Assembly: GCF_039555335.1 (NCBI RefSeq)
Contig: NC_092642.1
Location: 35,252,181 to 35,316,180 of the forward strand
Reading direction: 5' to 3'
Length of the DNA: 64,000 nt
Origin: Amphiura filiformis
Lineage: Eukaryota; Echinodermata; Ophiuroidea; Amphilepidida; Amphiuridae
Shown here: one piece after another, positions 23,895 through 37,307 of the stretch
Numbering within the stretch: the first letter of the stretch is position 1
Layout of the letters: each line of letters begins with the position of its first letter
Translations under genes and position numbers: made by a program
Notes under the pieces: generated by a model
Database searches by the model: none
Seen by the model: the letters and a program-made list of their open reading frames with translations, nothing else
What the model was told of the DNA's origin: nothing

Positions 23895-26190
23895 GCATTA
23901 AATTGTCTTATCATATACGGTAGGCCTAATAGGCCTAAATGCGAGCGCAGCGAGCAGGAAATTTTGTGTAATTATTTGAACGTGTTCCTAATGTTTTCCT
24001 ATACACCTTTTTGGGTGTAATATATGTTCCCAACATTTCTGTGCCAAAAATCACTTACCCTGCCAAAAATCGCCTGACCCCCCTTCGACCTGCCAAAATG
24101 CTTCCAAAAATAATCTTTGCCCCCCCCCCCCTACAATTCACCACCCGGGGTACAGTACACGTATTATTGCACCACCCCTTATAATGTCGGCAATCTCCCG
24201 GGGCAATCATCATTATCATAGAGGTTATCCGTGTTCTATAAGTTGCATATCCTATCAACGACTGCTATACCTTGTTTAGAACTTTCAAAAGAAGTACCTG
24301 CATGTGCAACCATGACTATTTCAAAATAGCCCGCCAAGAGTCATGCAGGTAACTCCGAGGTCATGTACTGAATTGGTTTGAATAAGGAATACTACGGGAA
24401 TCAGCGCCTTTTGTTAGAAGTCACACATGAGTGAAGTGGATAACCTCTATTGCCGAAATTTCGGTATAGTGTTTTTATTTAATGCGGCAAAATAGGGCCT
24501 ACATGCCGGCATCATCATGATCATCATGTGGCATATTCACTACATTGTGCGGCATAATAAAAGCAGTGAAAACGTTTTTGGCGAATAATAAGATTCATAA
24601 AATCCACACGATCAATCATAATTATTATTAATCATAATATAACTATTAATTGAATCATGCCATCTGAGAAACGGTTTTGTGGGCCTATCATTATTTTGCG
24701 CGGAACAATTCCATTGTGTTGACTGCATAGACTTGAATGTGAACTTTGGACGAGCCGTGTAGTTTTGTCATTGTTTACAATGTTTACCAAGGTCTCGAAA
24801 TTGTGTTTATTTTGTTTTGACGAAAGCAATCTTCGAAGATTATAGTTTTAGTACAAATAGATAAAGTCTATCAGCTGATTATATCGTCGATCTGCGTCCC
24901 TCGTGGATAAATGTCCGAGTGCAAATAAACAGGCTCAAACGAGTATAGTTTCTAGCGAATTGCACGAGGTTCGAATCCCAACCCCAAACCCCGGGTTTCA
25001 AACCTGCCGCATTCCAAACGTAGCCTGTAGACAATTTTAAAAATGCCTTTAAATGGGTCAACTAGACTACAAAGTGATTTTGTGAGAAAAGAAATGAGCT
25101 CTGTGTGGATTCAGGACCTCGACCATACGGGGACCAGTACCATCATAAAGTATTGAATGAATTTGACAAGAAATCACACAAAAAATAATTACATTGCAAT
25201 CACAAAAAAAAAGAAAAAAAGAACCCCCCCAAAAAAAAAACACCAACAACAACAAAAACAAACAAACAAACAAACAAAAAAAACACCTCAGAAACATTAA
25301 AAAAAGTATTGAATAAAATATTTCTGTCTCGATGGAATAACACTCTGTTATTTCTTTCATCGATTTTACCTGAAACCCCAGTGACGTAGCTGGTATTTTT
25401 TGTCGGGGCGGGTGTTGGAGCGGGGGAGGTCAGGGGTATAACTATAGGCCTAGTATCAAAACCGACAAGAAAAAAAAGAAAGGAAATGGTCACCCCTATA
25501 TAGGTTTTAGACTCAAAAGCCACAAAAACAGCTCTCACAACAGGGCCTATATAGGCCTACAATCGAGTTTAGGGTGGGGGCCCTGCCCAAATCTAAATCT
25601 ATGGTGCACTTTTAAGCTTTTGGAGCCCTTATCCATGAGCTTTACATGTTATACGTACAATACGTGGATATATCGACATCTCTTTTAGCAATCTGTATCG
25701 CATTATCTATTTTGCGCTCGCACGTGTCCATTGAACTTCGCTGGTATTTCCAACTTATCACTGTGTAAATTTTGAAAAAAAATTATTCTTCTATGCAAAT
25801 ATGAATATGAACAGCGACGTAAAATTGTTATCTAATATTAAACAATATATACAAAGGCTGCTGATATAGGCCTAGAGTGATGACAAACAAAGTGCTGTCT
25901 GATGTCTGATGATGTATGGGCGGTGTGGCCAATGATCATATTGCGCATAATTATACGGTAGCCAAGTTCGACGTTTTCCCAATTTCCCGTGCGTTTTTCG
26001 TCCATGGGTACGACAAACGGCGCGTTTCCGGTTCACCGCTCCGGTTACGCAGAAATGAGTTAGAGCTTTGTACGGGGGTTTGCTCTGGACGTTAATTTAC
26101 ACAATTGAAATTAACTAAGTTTTGTCACTCAGGGCCCTGGTTCGAATCTTATGCCGCTTCAAAAGTGCTGTAACTGCATGTACTAATTAT
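23895..26190. other. Intergenic DNA, nothing recognised
   Basis: No supported gene. The start carries a degraded C-rich repeat related to 19330-19460. A purine/AC-rich simple tract lies at 25200-25290. A tRNA B-box-like GGTTCGAATCC at 24969 has no convincing A box or cloverleaf. Confidence 0.35.
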
Positions 26191-26199
26191 ACATGCAAG

Positions 26200-26560
26200 A
26201 TCATCAAAAAAAAATTAGGTCTTTTTGGGAAAAAAATCCATATCTTCAATATGAAAGGTCAAAATTTTCAATTGACCGTCGGCTTTTCCTCCCTGCTACA
26301 TACACTTTAAGAATATATCATTAGATTTATATAATTTACTTCGAGGACTGTTATATCAAAAATTTGAAAAATATCAATTTTTTATAATTTGTCATAAAAT
26401 TTGTATTATATTGTGATTTTCAAAAATGAAAATTATTTGATATCAGAAAGACATGCTTCGTATTCAGAATGCAATTCGATAGGTCTGAGGTGCTCTCATG
26501 TCCCACAAAAATACTGTCGAAACGCAATAAACGCTCATTTTAGATCCCAAGAATTTTTTT
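26200..26560. mobile_element. Foldback element family FB, single right arm
   Basis: From TTAGGTCTTTTTGGGAAAAAA through CGTCGGCTTTTCCTCCCTGCTACA to GGTGCTCTCATGTCCCACA and CGCAATAAACGCTCATTTTAGATCCC this matches the right arm of the copy at 39345-40006. The left arm is absent, and the GATCCC end joins a different repeat (poly-C stretch). Confidence 0.75.
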
Positions 26561-26875
26561 TCCAATCCCCCCCCCCCCCCAATGTCAACAAGAAATCTAC
26601 GCCACTGTGCAAGATAATAGAAGTAGGCCAAACATTTTTGGAATTAACCAATGATCTAAATATACATTATCTGGTAGGCCTATTGGAGATAATCACAAAA
26701 ATCACCTGTTTTGCTTTGTTTTTAAAATATTTTAATGGTCAGAGAAGATGAGAATTATATTCTGATCTTCTCTGGTGCATATGTTTGTTATTACTTTATA
26801 GACTCAGTAACTCATTTTCTAGAGCAAATTATTTGTTTGTTACGCCTTGGGCTAGCTCTGAGTCATTAATTAATT

Positions 26876-27157
<282 letters not shown>

Positions 27158-27585
27158 TAAAAAACAATCCAGCAGGTCACAGACCTAATACACATACCTG
27201 GGTAACAATTAAAACATGTATATAAAAACGACAGACAAAGCACCAACAAAATGCATACAAAAGCAAAACATCAAAAGGCTATAAGGGAAATCACAGATTA
27301 TTATTGCATGTACCCGGTAAACTGACAAAAGAACTGACAAACAATTTTTTCTAATAAGGAACTCAAGTGACAATTGGTCAATAAGTAATTTTGTAACAAA
27401 CATGCACACACTGTAAAAATTGGACAGTGATTTGTACGGTAGAATTCTTGACTTTTTTCTCTTTCATTAACACCATGCACTCGGTGGTCATACCTTCTTG
27501 GCATTTCAAGATATGTCGATTTCAGACCAAAAGGTTAGTCAGTAAAATAACATACACCAACATACATACATACACCAATATAGGC

Positions 27586-27842
27586 ATGCGCGTATTTTTT
27601 GGGGGGGGGGGGGGGCAGGGGCGACGAAAGAAGAAGGGCGGCAAAAGAATTACCGGTATTAAAGAAAGAAGGGCGCTTGCGCCTATAATCCTTTCTTTCT
27701 TTTTTTTTTTTCTTTTTTGCTCTTCACTTTTCAAACCACCGGAAAAAAATGGGTCAACCTTTTCGGTCTGTTGAGGAAGGGGCGGCAAAATTTAATTTTC
27801 TTCAGCCCCCCGGGGTAGGAGCGGCCACGGTACGCCACTGAA
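27586..27842. mobile_element. Dispersed repeat ATGCGCGTATTTTTT...GGTACGCCACTG, copy 1
   Basis: It starts ATGCGCGTATTTTTTGGGGG and ends GCGGCCACGGTACGCCACTG. The interior has GGGCGGCAAAA blocks and TTGGGTCAACCTTTTCGG-like sequence shared with 36958-37307. Confidence 0.65.
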
Positions 27843-27844
27843 TT

Positions 27845-29380
27845 ACTCAATTAGGCTGATTTCATAGTTCAGCATGTGGAGGTCAAATCGTGACCTATAT
27901 GACCTTTTTGCTTATAACTCCAGAAGGGTATGTCACAGATAGGTAAAAGTAGGCCTATACTTCTTCTGGATCGCCATGACGATGACGAGAGGAATAATTT
28001 GGAGAACTTTTCAACAGCATTTGAGCAATTTGAATTTTGACCTCTGTGACCCGCCAAAATGCCCAATGCTGACAGAGGTCCAGTAAACAAATTTTTGAAG
28101 TTCATGGTCTTGAGAAACAATATCTATCAAAAACAAAACTATGGACATCAAATCAACCTCATACCCACTGGCAGCCAGACTAAACCATAAAGTAACATAA
28201 AAAGTGAACATTAGAGCAAAATTTTGGCATAAAAATACTCAAGATTTTGAATGCTTAGACTTGTTCCAAGTCTGTGATTTTTGTGACTCGATTGTCAGAA
28301 AACACGCCGAAAAGGCATGTTTTTGGGGGTGTTTTTTTCAAGAAATTAGTCATAAATAGTGAACTTTTTCTTTTATATCCAGTTAGGACTAAATGAATGA
28401 TAAGGATTGAGCTATGTTTTATTTGGCAAAACTTGATAATATTTTTTAATTCCAAAAATCAGTGCTGTATTTTTCTGGAAGGGGGGGGGAGTAGTATACG
28501 TTCACGGGGTGTAGGCCCTACCTCTGCATTGAACCAGGCTGATCACTCGCACCTGTACATGTATATAGGATTAGTATCTTTGAAAAGAGGGGTAGGCCTA
28601 TATTAAATCTATGATTGCAGACATACACAGGTGATGAGTACGTGCAGGCTGCTTGTAGTGCAGCGCGATATATTTAAAAAGTGTTTTCACCTATTGCTAT
28701 GGTAGTTAATCCGATTATTTATATAGGCCTACCTCACTTCGCCTTTTGTGTTGTGGACCCATCAGTGGTGGTTAGCCTGAATCCTTCTGGCCTCTAATGG
28801 CGGCGCCTTTTTTTTACCCACAATCCTTCACGTTGCCTTATTCCAACAGCACAACCCGATGACCGTGCGTAGTTGTTGAAAGACTGAAGGACCCAGTCTA
28901 AGTGGTGGTCGCCGTGCATTCTCTAAATTCAGTTAATTTTATCGTCAACCGTGTAATTGAATGGGATTATTTTGAAATTTTAAAACCCTTGAAATATCAC
29001 AAACAAATAGGCCTATGTAACTTAATAAATAATATAAATACAAGCTAAAACCGTTGGGGTTCGATAATGAACCCCACAAAACTAACCCCCGGGAACTAAC
29101 CGAGTATATGCATGAAAATGCCACACGGCCGGGCGGTTTCACAAGTTGCCGGCTCTATCATGCCACTCGCCGCCTGGTGCACCCAGGTGCACCAGTCACA
29201 TGTTATAACGCCACCATTTCTTTAAGCATTTCCTCGCCAAAAATCCAAGAAAATGGTGGCGCTATGACAATAGACATACAATAATTGCAAATTGCTGCAG
29301 ATCAAAATATTGAAATGAATATCATACCCACTTTGTGGCTCTACTGATACTGCAATTCCGACTTTGCAACTCTATCTATT
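27845..29380. other. Intergenic DNA, no supported gene
   Basis: The segment 27880-28260 (AAGGGTATGTCACAGATAGG..., TTTTGACCTCTGTGAC) looks like an old dispersed repeat. A slightly more GC-rich block lies at 28740-28930 (GGCGGCGCC, GGTGGTCGCCGTGC) without an open frame worth calling. Confidence 0.3.
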
Positions 29381-29383
29381 TAA

Positions 29384-29691
29384 TTGCGATGATGGACAAA
29401 TCCAAGCTTAGATTAAAATTCTTAATCTAGTAGATTAGAATTGAACTGATCTTAATTAGATTACTATTTTAATAGATTCAAATGTATAATTGAATTTTTA
29501 ATCTTAATTTGGAATTTTTTGATCAGTCAAGCATTAGTGTCTGTTTTAATCCAAGATTAAGCATGCTAACATTTCAAAAGTCAGTCTGTTGGATTTGAAC
29601 TTTAATCTGTAAGAATAAAAAATGGTAGGCCTAATCTAATTTAGATTTAGAATTTTTACTATCTAAGCTTAGATTTGTCCATCCTCGCAAT
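29384..29691. mobile_element. MITE with TTGCGATGATGGACAAATC ends
   Basis: The left end TTGCGATGATGGACAAATCCAAGCTTAGAT is matched by the inverse at the right (ATCTAAGCTTAGATTTGTCCATCCTCGCAA). The interior is dense in AGATTAAA/TTTAATCT words that also pair, so nearly the whole element can fold. Confidence 0.75.
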
Positions 29692-29800
29692 GAAACAACT
29701 TTTTAGTCTTTGGAATTTGGAGCCGGTGGAGTGCCAGGTGCATCGCAAAGTGTAAAGATAGCGAAACTTGGACCCAAAATGTCACTGAAATTGTAGATAA

Positions 29801-30000
29801 CTATTCGCTACTTGCACGGTTCCGCCATTATGCACTATGTGCAGGGGAGAGCCTCGAACTGGCAGCATACATGAATGGGAATTGAACTAGTCATAACGTT
29901 CTGTGTAAGGTTACATAATTCTTCCTTTCATGTATGCTGCCAGTTCGAGGCTCTCCCCGCACATAGTGCATAATGGCGGAACCGTGCAAGTAGCGAATAG
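29801..30000. repeat. Near-perfect hairpin, 75-bp arms
   Basis: The arm 29801-29875 (CTATTCGCTACTTGCACGGT...) and 29927-30000 are inverse copies differing by one inserted base; the loop is 51 bp (29876-29926). The arms include CCGCCATTATGCACTATGTG and GAGCCTCGAACTGGCAGCAT. Confidence 0.95.
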
Positions 30001-30001
30001 G

Positions 30002-30680
30002 CCTACCCAAAATTATAAACTTTCTGTGAAATTTGTTTTAAAATATACGGTAGATTCTATCAATTGCATTATTGTAGAGGGGGAAAGGTATGCTTTTTGG
30101 CCATAATGAAGGCTCTTGAATGAAAAGGTCTGCATTTAGATGGAAAATCCGGACCCCACGAAAAACCCTGGCTACAGGCCTATGAATTACCGAATAATAA
30201 AGAGCAAGGTTTCTCTTTATTCGAGTCCCACTAAAATGGATAGTAATTTTGTTACTTTTGAAAGTAGACCTATATTCAGGCGGTTTAGGCCTAATCCTAA
30301 CAAGTGAACAACTGAATGCTACTGATTTCAATGATAGTCCAACAACTGAGTGAGGCGCAATTAGGTGACAGGGGAACTGGGAGGGTCACAAAATCAATGA
30401 TCCAAAATGGTAAAAAAAGGCCTATTAAAACAACCAAGTGGCCAACATCACACAGGCGGGAGAGGGATAAGACGGAGACCGCAGAGTTGACCCCCTCCCT
30501 AACTACGCCGCTGATAGCCTATACCGCGTCCGTACCTCAAAATTAGTAGGCCTATCGGGAGTGAGCCTGAAGTATTCGGTATGAGTATATATGTTTTCGG
30601 AACTTCCCAGTCGCACATTCCTACCATAGTAATACAAAACGAGGTACCCCCATAATACGATAATAATAAGTGAAAACGTC
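30002..30680. other. Intergenic DNA, nothing recognised
   Basis: No supported coding or RNA gene; a few TAGGCCTA-type octamers. Confidence 0.3.
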
Positions 30681-31029
30681 TTAAGGTGGTACTACACCCC
30701 TGGCAAATTCTGTGTCTATTTTTGCATTTTTCTCACGAATTATAGCGTATTGGTGACAAGTAACTATATTATAGGGGCAAGGATTACAGCTACTGCACTG
30801 GAAATTTTATTTCAGCACAGACAACAGTTGTGGGGTTACAGTCAAAAATCAGGGAAAATCAATATTTGATCAATAAATCAATAACTACTTGCCTTGAGTT
30901 GCTGAATTTCCAGTGCAGTAGTTGTAGTCCTTGCCCCTATAATATACATATCTTACTTGTCACCTACGCGCTATAATTTTTGAGAAAAGGCAAAAATAGG
31001 TATAAGATTGGCCAGTAGTACCACCTTAA
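30681..31029. mobile_element. TTAA MITE with GGTGGTACTAC ends
   Basis: The element 30685-31025 is flanked by TTAA on both sides. The ends GGTGGTACTACACCCCTGGC and (inverted) GGTGGTACTACTGGCCAATC are followed by further pairing blocks, including TATAGGGGCAAGGA and CACTGGAAAT, so most of the 341 bp can form one hairpin. Confidence 0.88.
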
Positions 31030-34000
31030 TATGGACACGATCTGGTCCATGGGAGCCAAAGGCGGCAAATTTGAAATTGAGATAAAGGCAAAAATATGGA
31101 GTAAAAAACAATAAAATACATCATATTAAAAACAAAATACACATCACAAAGCTTCAGAACTTTAGAACCAAGTATGCTAGACCTTTATAGCCTATTGTTT
31201 GTATAAGGTAATAATTATAGTAACTCAATTTTCAAAAATGCCTCCTTTTGGCCCCCATGGAGCAGATTGTATCATATAATGATATTGATAGGTCAGGTTG
31301 TGATAACCTCCACTTTATAGATCTAACTTTGGTTAGATCTAACTTTGGTTATAGCGCCATCACTTTTTCGATCCCAAAATAATGGCAAGGAAATGGTGGC
31401 GCTATAACAGCAGACGAGTAAATAATTTCATGACATGAGCCTGTCAATACCCCATTTTTCTGCAAATCTGCCGCCCAATGACCCCTTTTTTCATCAGCTT
31501 ACACCCAATGACCCCCAACTTTTTGAACAAATTTACATTTTTGCGACAATTTAACTCCAAAATGGCAAATTTTGTCCCAAAAAGTTATTTTTCACGGCCG
31601 GCCAATGACACCCAATTTTTAGTGTTCCCACACATACATGCACATAATGACTTCCATTTTCTTAGAGCCCGCCACTGAATAAGCTGGTGAAGAGTAATCC
31701 AATCCACTCAGAAGAATAATTCATAAACATTGATAACTACAATTAAATCTTCATATCCATTACATTTTATTTAATACTATTATTAACATTGTCTAGTTAT
31801 TTATAAAAAGACTATTAGTCCCCATATCTGACAATCCAATATGGCAGAGTTTCTCATAGCAGGAGTCCATACCTCAAGCCAAACCTCATGATAAACATGA
31901 TAAAAACAGTGCAATACAATGGTTATACTGAGCAAGGGGACAAACAAAATTGGTTACTGAGTAAGGGGCAAATTACAAAATTCCCCGTTAACTCGGTCCC
32001 ATTTGTGACTTTACCATGACATGTACAAAAAGTGGTCAAAGGTGCAATTTTGATGCTAAAAATGGTCCAAAAACAGGTTTTTTGGTCTAACACAGGGATA
32101 TCAAAAATGAGAATTTGAATTTTGGACACGTTTGTCCCAATATTTCAAGCCAGAATGTGCAACTGTACTACCTTATGACCATGAGTGCGTCAGCTTTGAG
32201 TTGACACTAGTATAATACGCGTCTCAGGCTTTGAGATTTTTTTTCATTCAGAGATCTACCAATCCCAAACTACACTATTTCCCCCACATGTCATTTTGTT
32301 TGCACTTTTAAAATATCTACTAACCCTTTTAGACAATATTTCTAAAAAGAAAATGGTTTTAGAGTAGGGTGCCTATTTCTCTGATCTATCAACTATTTTC
32401 TAAGCTACTTCAGAAAATATGTCAGATTTTTTTTGTAGTTGACAGATCTCTTAGCTTTTAAGCAGTAACTGTTCCACACACCAACTAATTTCACACACCA
32501 GGCCTAGACCAAAAAAAGTTTGTATTGCCTTTAAAGCTCCAAAGTCAGGGTTGGTCGGTTGGTTTACTTAAATAAAAATTCCCTTTAAAAGGGAAAGACA
32601 GCCTCAATGTAGAAGAGGTCTTGTAATTAGTTTTGGTCAATGTGAAAGGCATTTTTAGGATCACGCTTACATCTACATGACAGTCCACCAAACCATCAAC
32701 GATGAGAACATGCACACTGAAACAGCAGAAAACATTAATTCCTAATCTCATGTCAACTCTTTTAATTCATTACTCCAAATTGTTCTGGTCTGTTTTTTTT
32801 TTTGTTGTTGTTGTTGTTGTTGTTGTTTTGTTTTTTGTCTTTTCAGCTTTTTACCCACGATATCTCAATTTCCAATTTAGTAATACCAGAACTTACGAAC
32901 TCAATATCTTCGCTTAGGAATGTCCGATTTCACTGCTTTCGATATACCACTTCACAAATACACTGCCGGTTTGAGTTAACTTACATGTACATTTTATTTT
33001 AAAATAACTTAATTAATTCGCAAAAATGTATAGTTTAAGCCTACTATATTATAATAGATAGTGGCCAGCACATTTATAAAGGACTGGTTACTCACTACAA
33101 TCTTCGCTCTTAAACTGTGTTTTTCTGAATGTGCTGATCATGTTGATTGCTAGTCGGAAACTCCTGCGAAGCTATATGGACATGGCATCTTACATACTCC
33201 ATTCTATAACAGTCTGCCTATAGTGCCTTGTGTGTTTTCTCTTCAATCATTTTGTTGAATGTAATTTTATGAATCAAATAGTTATGTGTCATTTTATTTA
33301 TAATAAAGAAGTTATTAAATTAATAAAGTAAGACAATTTATTTATCTATAAGTGCATGTCAAATGGGGTACATTGTTCAATACTATAGGCCTACATGCAT
33401 AAATTATGCCCATATTATAGCTAGGCCCTAAAAACTTTATTTTGCATCGGATTTTTCCCGTTGAAAAGACAAAACTGATGTTTATGATAGCAACCATTTC
33501 ATCAATAACATTTTGAGTCATTTGTATCCATAAAACGACACAGGATATGATAGATAACTACTTTCACATCAATATGGTCCATATGATCACAGATTGTTGA
33601 GAATCTGTGATATGATCCAGGATATGATGAAGATTTTGATTCTATAGATCTGTTATCAACATGATATCACGCTGTTCAGTGGTCAAGGAGTAAGGACCCT
33701 GGTCAAGGACACTGATATGACATCATAGGTGATGTCAGATTTTCTTCTGCTGACCATATGATGCTATATATTAACTATTATTGTTACATTTAGGCCTATA
33801 CCTGACTTTTAAAGTCATAATTAGTTCAAACATAACTTTGGTAATACTCACTCGTTTTCGTTCGTTGAAACGGCAAAACATACTTACTTTTCCTTACAAA
33901 TCGAATTAAAATATTTTTAAAAAAATTCAACCACAAAAAGTTTTAAACAAAAGTCATTCCAATACCAATAAAAAATAATCTCTTGAGCAAACTGACCCCA

Positions 34001-34380
34001 TCCCAGAAATAGGTACCAGCCCGATGGGCTGGCGAAAAACAACATTTTGCCACAATATCAAAAAACACAAGTACAATATTAAAAAAACACAAGCTCACCA
34101 TGATGATGGTAAAATAATTTAATAGGTTTGTCAGGCTTGTTTTTTCACACATTAGAGTCAGTTTGCATTATAAACAGGCAAACATTTTTTTACCAAATAT
34201 ATTAAAAAAAATATGAAAAAACACCCCAAAACTGTTTTTTTTCCTTCAAAATGTTGGGTTGGTCGAAAAGGGCAATGCAATGTCTTTTTGGGTTTTGGCA
34301 TAGTACATTCCATTGGACTATTCCATATAAAATCTGTACACTATAGGAAGAATTTACTGCCATCTCTATTCCGGTTGCAC
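31030..34380. other. Intergenic DNA, no supported gene
   Basis: Mostly AT-rich single-copy-looking sequence. A GTT-rich tract (32803-32830) lies near 32.8 kb, and a GATATGAT-rich patch near 33550-33620 contains a short direct repeat. Open frames here lack splice context or family resemblance. Confidence 0.3.
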
Positions 34381-34381
34381 C

Positions 34382-34958
34382 TTAAGGGAAGGGGTATGAA
34401 CGTTTGGACAGTATTTATTGTGGGACATTAGAGCACATCAGACATATCGAATTGCATTCTGAATACGAAGAATGGCCTTCTGATATCAAATAATTTTGAT
34501 TTTTCGCAATTCGCAATGTAATACACATTTGATGGCAAATCATTAAAATTGATATTTTGATATTTAACAGTACTCGAAGTAAACTTTATAAATCTGATGA
34601 TTTCTACCTAAAGTGTATGTAGGTGGGATGAAAAGCCGACGATCAATTGAAAATTTTGACCTTTCGTATTGAAGATATGGATTTTTCCCCAAAACACCAA
34701 AAAAAATTAGGTCTTTTTGGGAAAAAATCCATATCTTCAATATGAAAGGTCAAATTTTCAATTGATCGTCGGCTTTTCCTCCCAGCTACATACACTTTAA
34801 GACTATATCATTAAATTTATAAAATTTACTTCGAGGACTGTTATATCTCAAAATGTGAAAAATATCAAGTTTTAATAATTTGTCATAAAATTTGTATTAT
34901 ATCGTGAATTTCATAAATTATTTGATATCAGAAAGACATTCTTCGTATTCAGAATTTC
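34382..34958. mobile_element. TTAA foldback element FB, right end truncated
   Basis: It starts TTAA|GGGAAGGGGTATGAACGTTTGG, continues AGAGCACATCAGACATATCGAATTGCATTCTGAATACGAAG, and turns at about 34690. The right arm runs through TTTTCCTCCCAGCTACATACACTTTAAG to ATTCTTCGTATTCAGAATT and stops about 70 bases early, where an unrelated inverted duplication begins. Confidence 0.85.
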
Positions 34959-34965
34959 AACATCC

Positions 34966-36064
34966 CATACGTGTAATGTACAAAACTTTCTCGGTATCAA
35001 TGTTACGATTGTTTTTTTTTTTTTCCTTCACCTTTTTGTCTCTGAACCCTTAGTCACCAATACAACCATCACGTAGTGCAAAATAATGATTTGTTGAAGC
35101 TAATTTTGACATAAATGAGAATGTTGAAAAGTGCAACTTTTTCTGAAAGCAACATTTTTAGAAAACGTGATTATTTTTGGCCAAAACAAAAAGATTTTCA
35201 GACGAAAGAACGTTGGGAGGGTAGAAAAACAATTCCTTTATTCACAGGTTTTTAAATTTTTCAAATCCACGAAATGTATGTCAAGTGATGTAAAAAAAAT
35301 GTTTTGTAATTTTAGGGGAGTTATTTTTTGTGAACCCTTTAGTGTAAAATACCAAATTGATGCACACACATTGTCCCAATAAAGCCCTTTTTGGAAGCTC
35401 AAAGACTACCGGGTACATGTTCAGTTTCTCTAACTAAAAAAGACAGGATACGTGTATATCTCACCGATAATACTGGGTCAAACCCAGGGGCGTAGCCAGC
35501 TTTCTTGGTCGGGGGGGCAAACTAAAATTCTGGGGGCACAGACGAAAAAAATTGCAGTTGCATCATACAATAGAGACTGTATATATATGTCTTCGAGCTT
35601 CCCGATAAAGCCCTTTTTTAGCCGGGTAATGGGCGAAAATAGTGTAAAATACCACTTTTTTCGCGCTACGCGACCACATTATTCCAATAAGGCCCTTTTC
35701 GGGAAGCTCGAAGACATATATTGTTTTACATAACTTGACATACATTTCGTGGATTTGAAAAATTTAAAAACCTGTGAATAAAGGAATTGTTTTTCTACCC
35801 TCCCAACGTTCTTTCGTCTGAAAATCTTTTTGTTTTGGCCAAAAATAATCACGTTTTCTAAAAATGATGCTTTCAGAAAAAGTTGCACTTTTCAACATTC
35901 TCATTTATGTCAAAATTAGCTTCAACAAATCATTATTTTGCACTACGTGATGGTTGTATTGGTGACTAAGGGTTCAGAGACAAAAAGGTGAAGGAAAAAA
36001 AACCAATTAAATCAATCGTAACATTGATACCGAGAAAGTTTTGTACATTACACGTATGGGATGT
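34966..36064. repeat. Large inverted duplication, arms about 335 bp, with other repeat DNA between
   Basis: The arm 34966-35300 (CATCCCATACGTGTAATGTACAA ... ACGAAATGTATGTCAAG) recurs inverted at about 35735-36064. The spacer contains part of the GGGGCGTAGCCAGC element family (35485-35720). The arms are almost identical, so plus and minus strands carry matching spurious frames. Confidence 0.88.
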
Positions 36065-36660
36065 TGAAAAGCGCAACTTTTTTTAAAGCATCATTTTGGA
36101 AAAATGAGATTATTTTTGACCAAAACAAACAAGATTTTGAGAAGGGATAACTTTGGTAGGGTAGCAAAAAGATTCACAGGTTTTTAAATTTTTCAAATCA
36201 ACAAAATGAATGTTAAGTTATGCAAAGAAATGTTTTGTAACTCCTAAATTGATTTTACCATTTTTGAAACACCGGCTCAATAAAATCTTCTAGAAAATTC
36301 CCGTACATGTTAAATAAACATTGTTTTATACTGCAAGATGATTGCATGGGTGACTGGGTAATCGTATACATAAAAATTAAAGAAAACAAAAACACCATTA
36401 AATAAATCAAAACATTGATATCGAAAATGTTTTTGTACATTAAATGTATAGGATGTGGAAAAGTGCAACTTTTTCTGAAAGCATCATTTTTGGAAAATGT
36501 GATTATTTTTGGCCAAAGCAAAAAGATTTTTTAATGAAAGAACTTTGGGAGGGTAGGAAAATGATTTCTTTATTCACAGGTTTTTAGATTTTTCAAAACA
36601 ACGAAATCTATGTCAAGTTATTCAAAGAAATGTCTTGTAATTTTAGGGGGGGGAGTTATT
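36065..36660. repeat. Two further diverged copies of the 34966-35300 arm
   Basis: GATGTTGAAAAGCGCAACTTTTT...TCATTTTGGAAAAATGAGATTATTTTTG at 36060-36245 and GATGTGGAAAAGTGCAACTTTTTCTGAAAGCATCA...GGTAGGAAAATGATTTC at 36450-36660 are direct-orientation relatives of the left arm. The family is therefore present four times within 1.7 kb. Confidence 0.8.
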
Positions 36661-36957
36661 TTTTGTGAACCCTTTATTTTGGTCCATGATTGGGGTGAAT
36701 TTTGGTGGGAAATGACACCCTTGACAAAAGGGTCCTCTTTTGGGTAAAAATGTCCAAGGTTCAAATTAAAAAAGAAAGAAAATTAACAAAGGGATTACTT
36801 TTTTCGTTCATGTTAAACTATTCTAACCAACAAAATTCCATTTTTTGCATGCAAGCAATTCTTTTTGCTCTATTTTCTCATTTATTCCTCAAACTAGCTT
36901 TGTCCAAGTTTTCCCGGGAAGTTTTCCTTCCTCTCTTCATCATCACTGAACCCAATG

Positions 36958-37307
36958 CATGCGCGTATTTTTTTTGAGGGGCGCTAGCCCCCCGGGTTCA
37001 AAGTAGGGGGCGGCAAAAACGAAGGGGCGGCGGAAGAAGAAGGGGCGGCAAAAACAGGGGCGGCAAAACGAATTAGCAAATAAAAAAGGGCGCAAAAAAT
37101 TGAAAAAGCATAAAAAAATTTGAAAAAAGGTTGCTTTTACTAGGGCGCTAGCGCCTAAAATCCTTTTTTTTTTTTTTTTTGGCTCTTCACTTTTTCAAAA
37201 GACCGTGAAAAAAATTGGGTCAACCTTTTCGGGCTGTTAAAGAAGGGGCGGCAAAATTGTTTCTTCTTCAGCCCCCCCGGGGTTGGGGCGGTCACGGTAC
37301 GCCACCG
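36958..37307. mobile_element. Dispersed repeat ATGCGCGTATTTTTT...GGTACGCCACC, copy 2
   Basis: Same family as 27586-27842: ATGCGCGTATTTTTTTTGAGGGGCG at the left, GGGCGGTCACGGTACGCCACC at the right. Repeated GGGGCGGCAAAA units lie inside, along with GGGTCAACCTTTTCGGGCTGTT. Confidence 0.65.

Noticed and set aside
24960..25010. tRNA gene suggested by GGTTCGAATCC
   Set aside because: No A box at the right distance and no acceptor stem pairing; a tRNA-derived SINE scrap or chance.
35131..35888. Two matching open frames (MQLFLKA...) as a duplicated gene
   Set aside because: They are the two arms of an inverted repeat with AT-rich, low-information translation.
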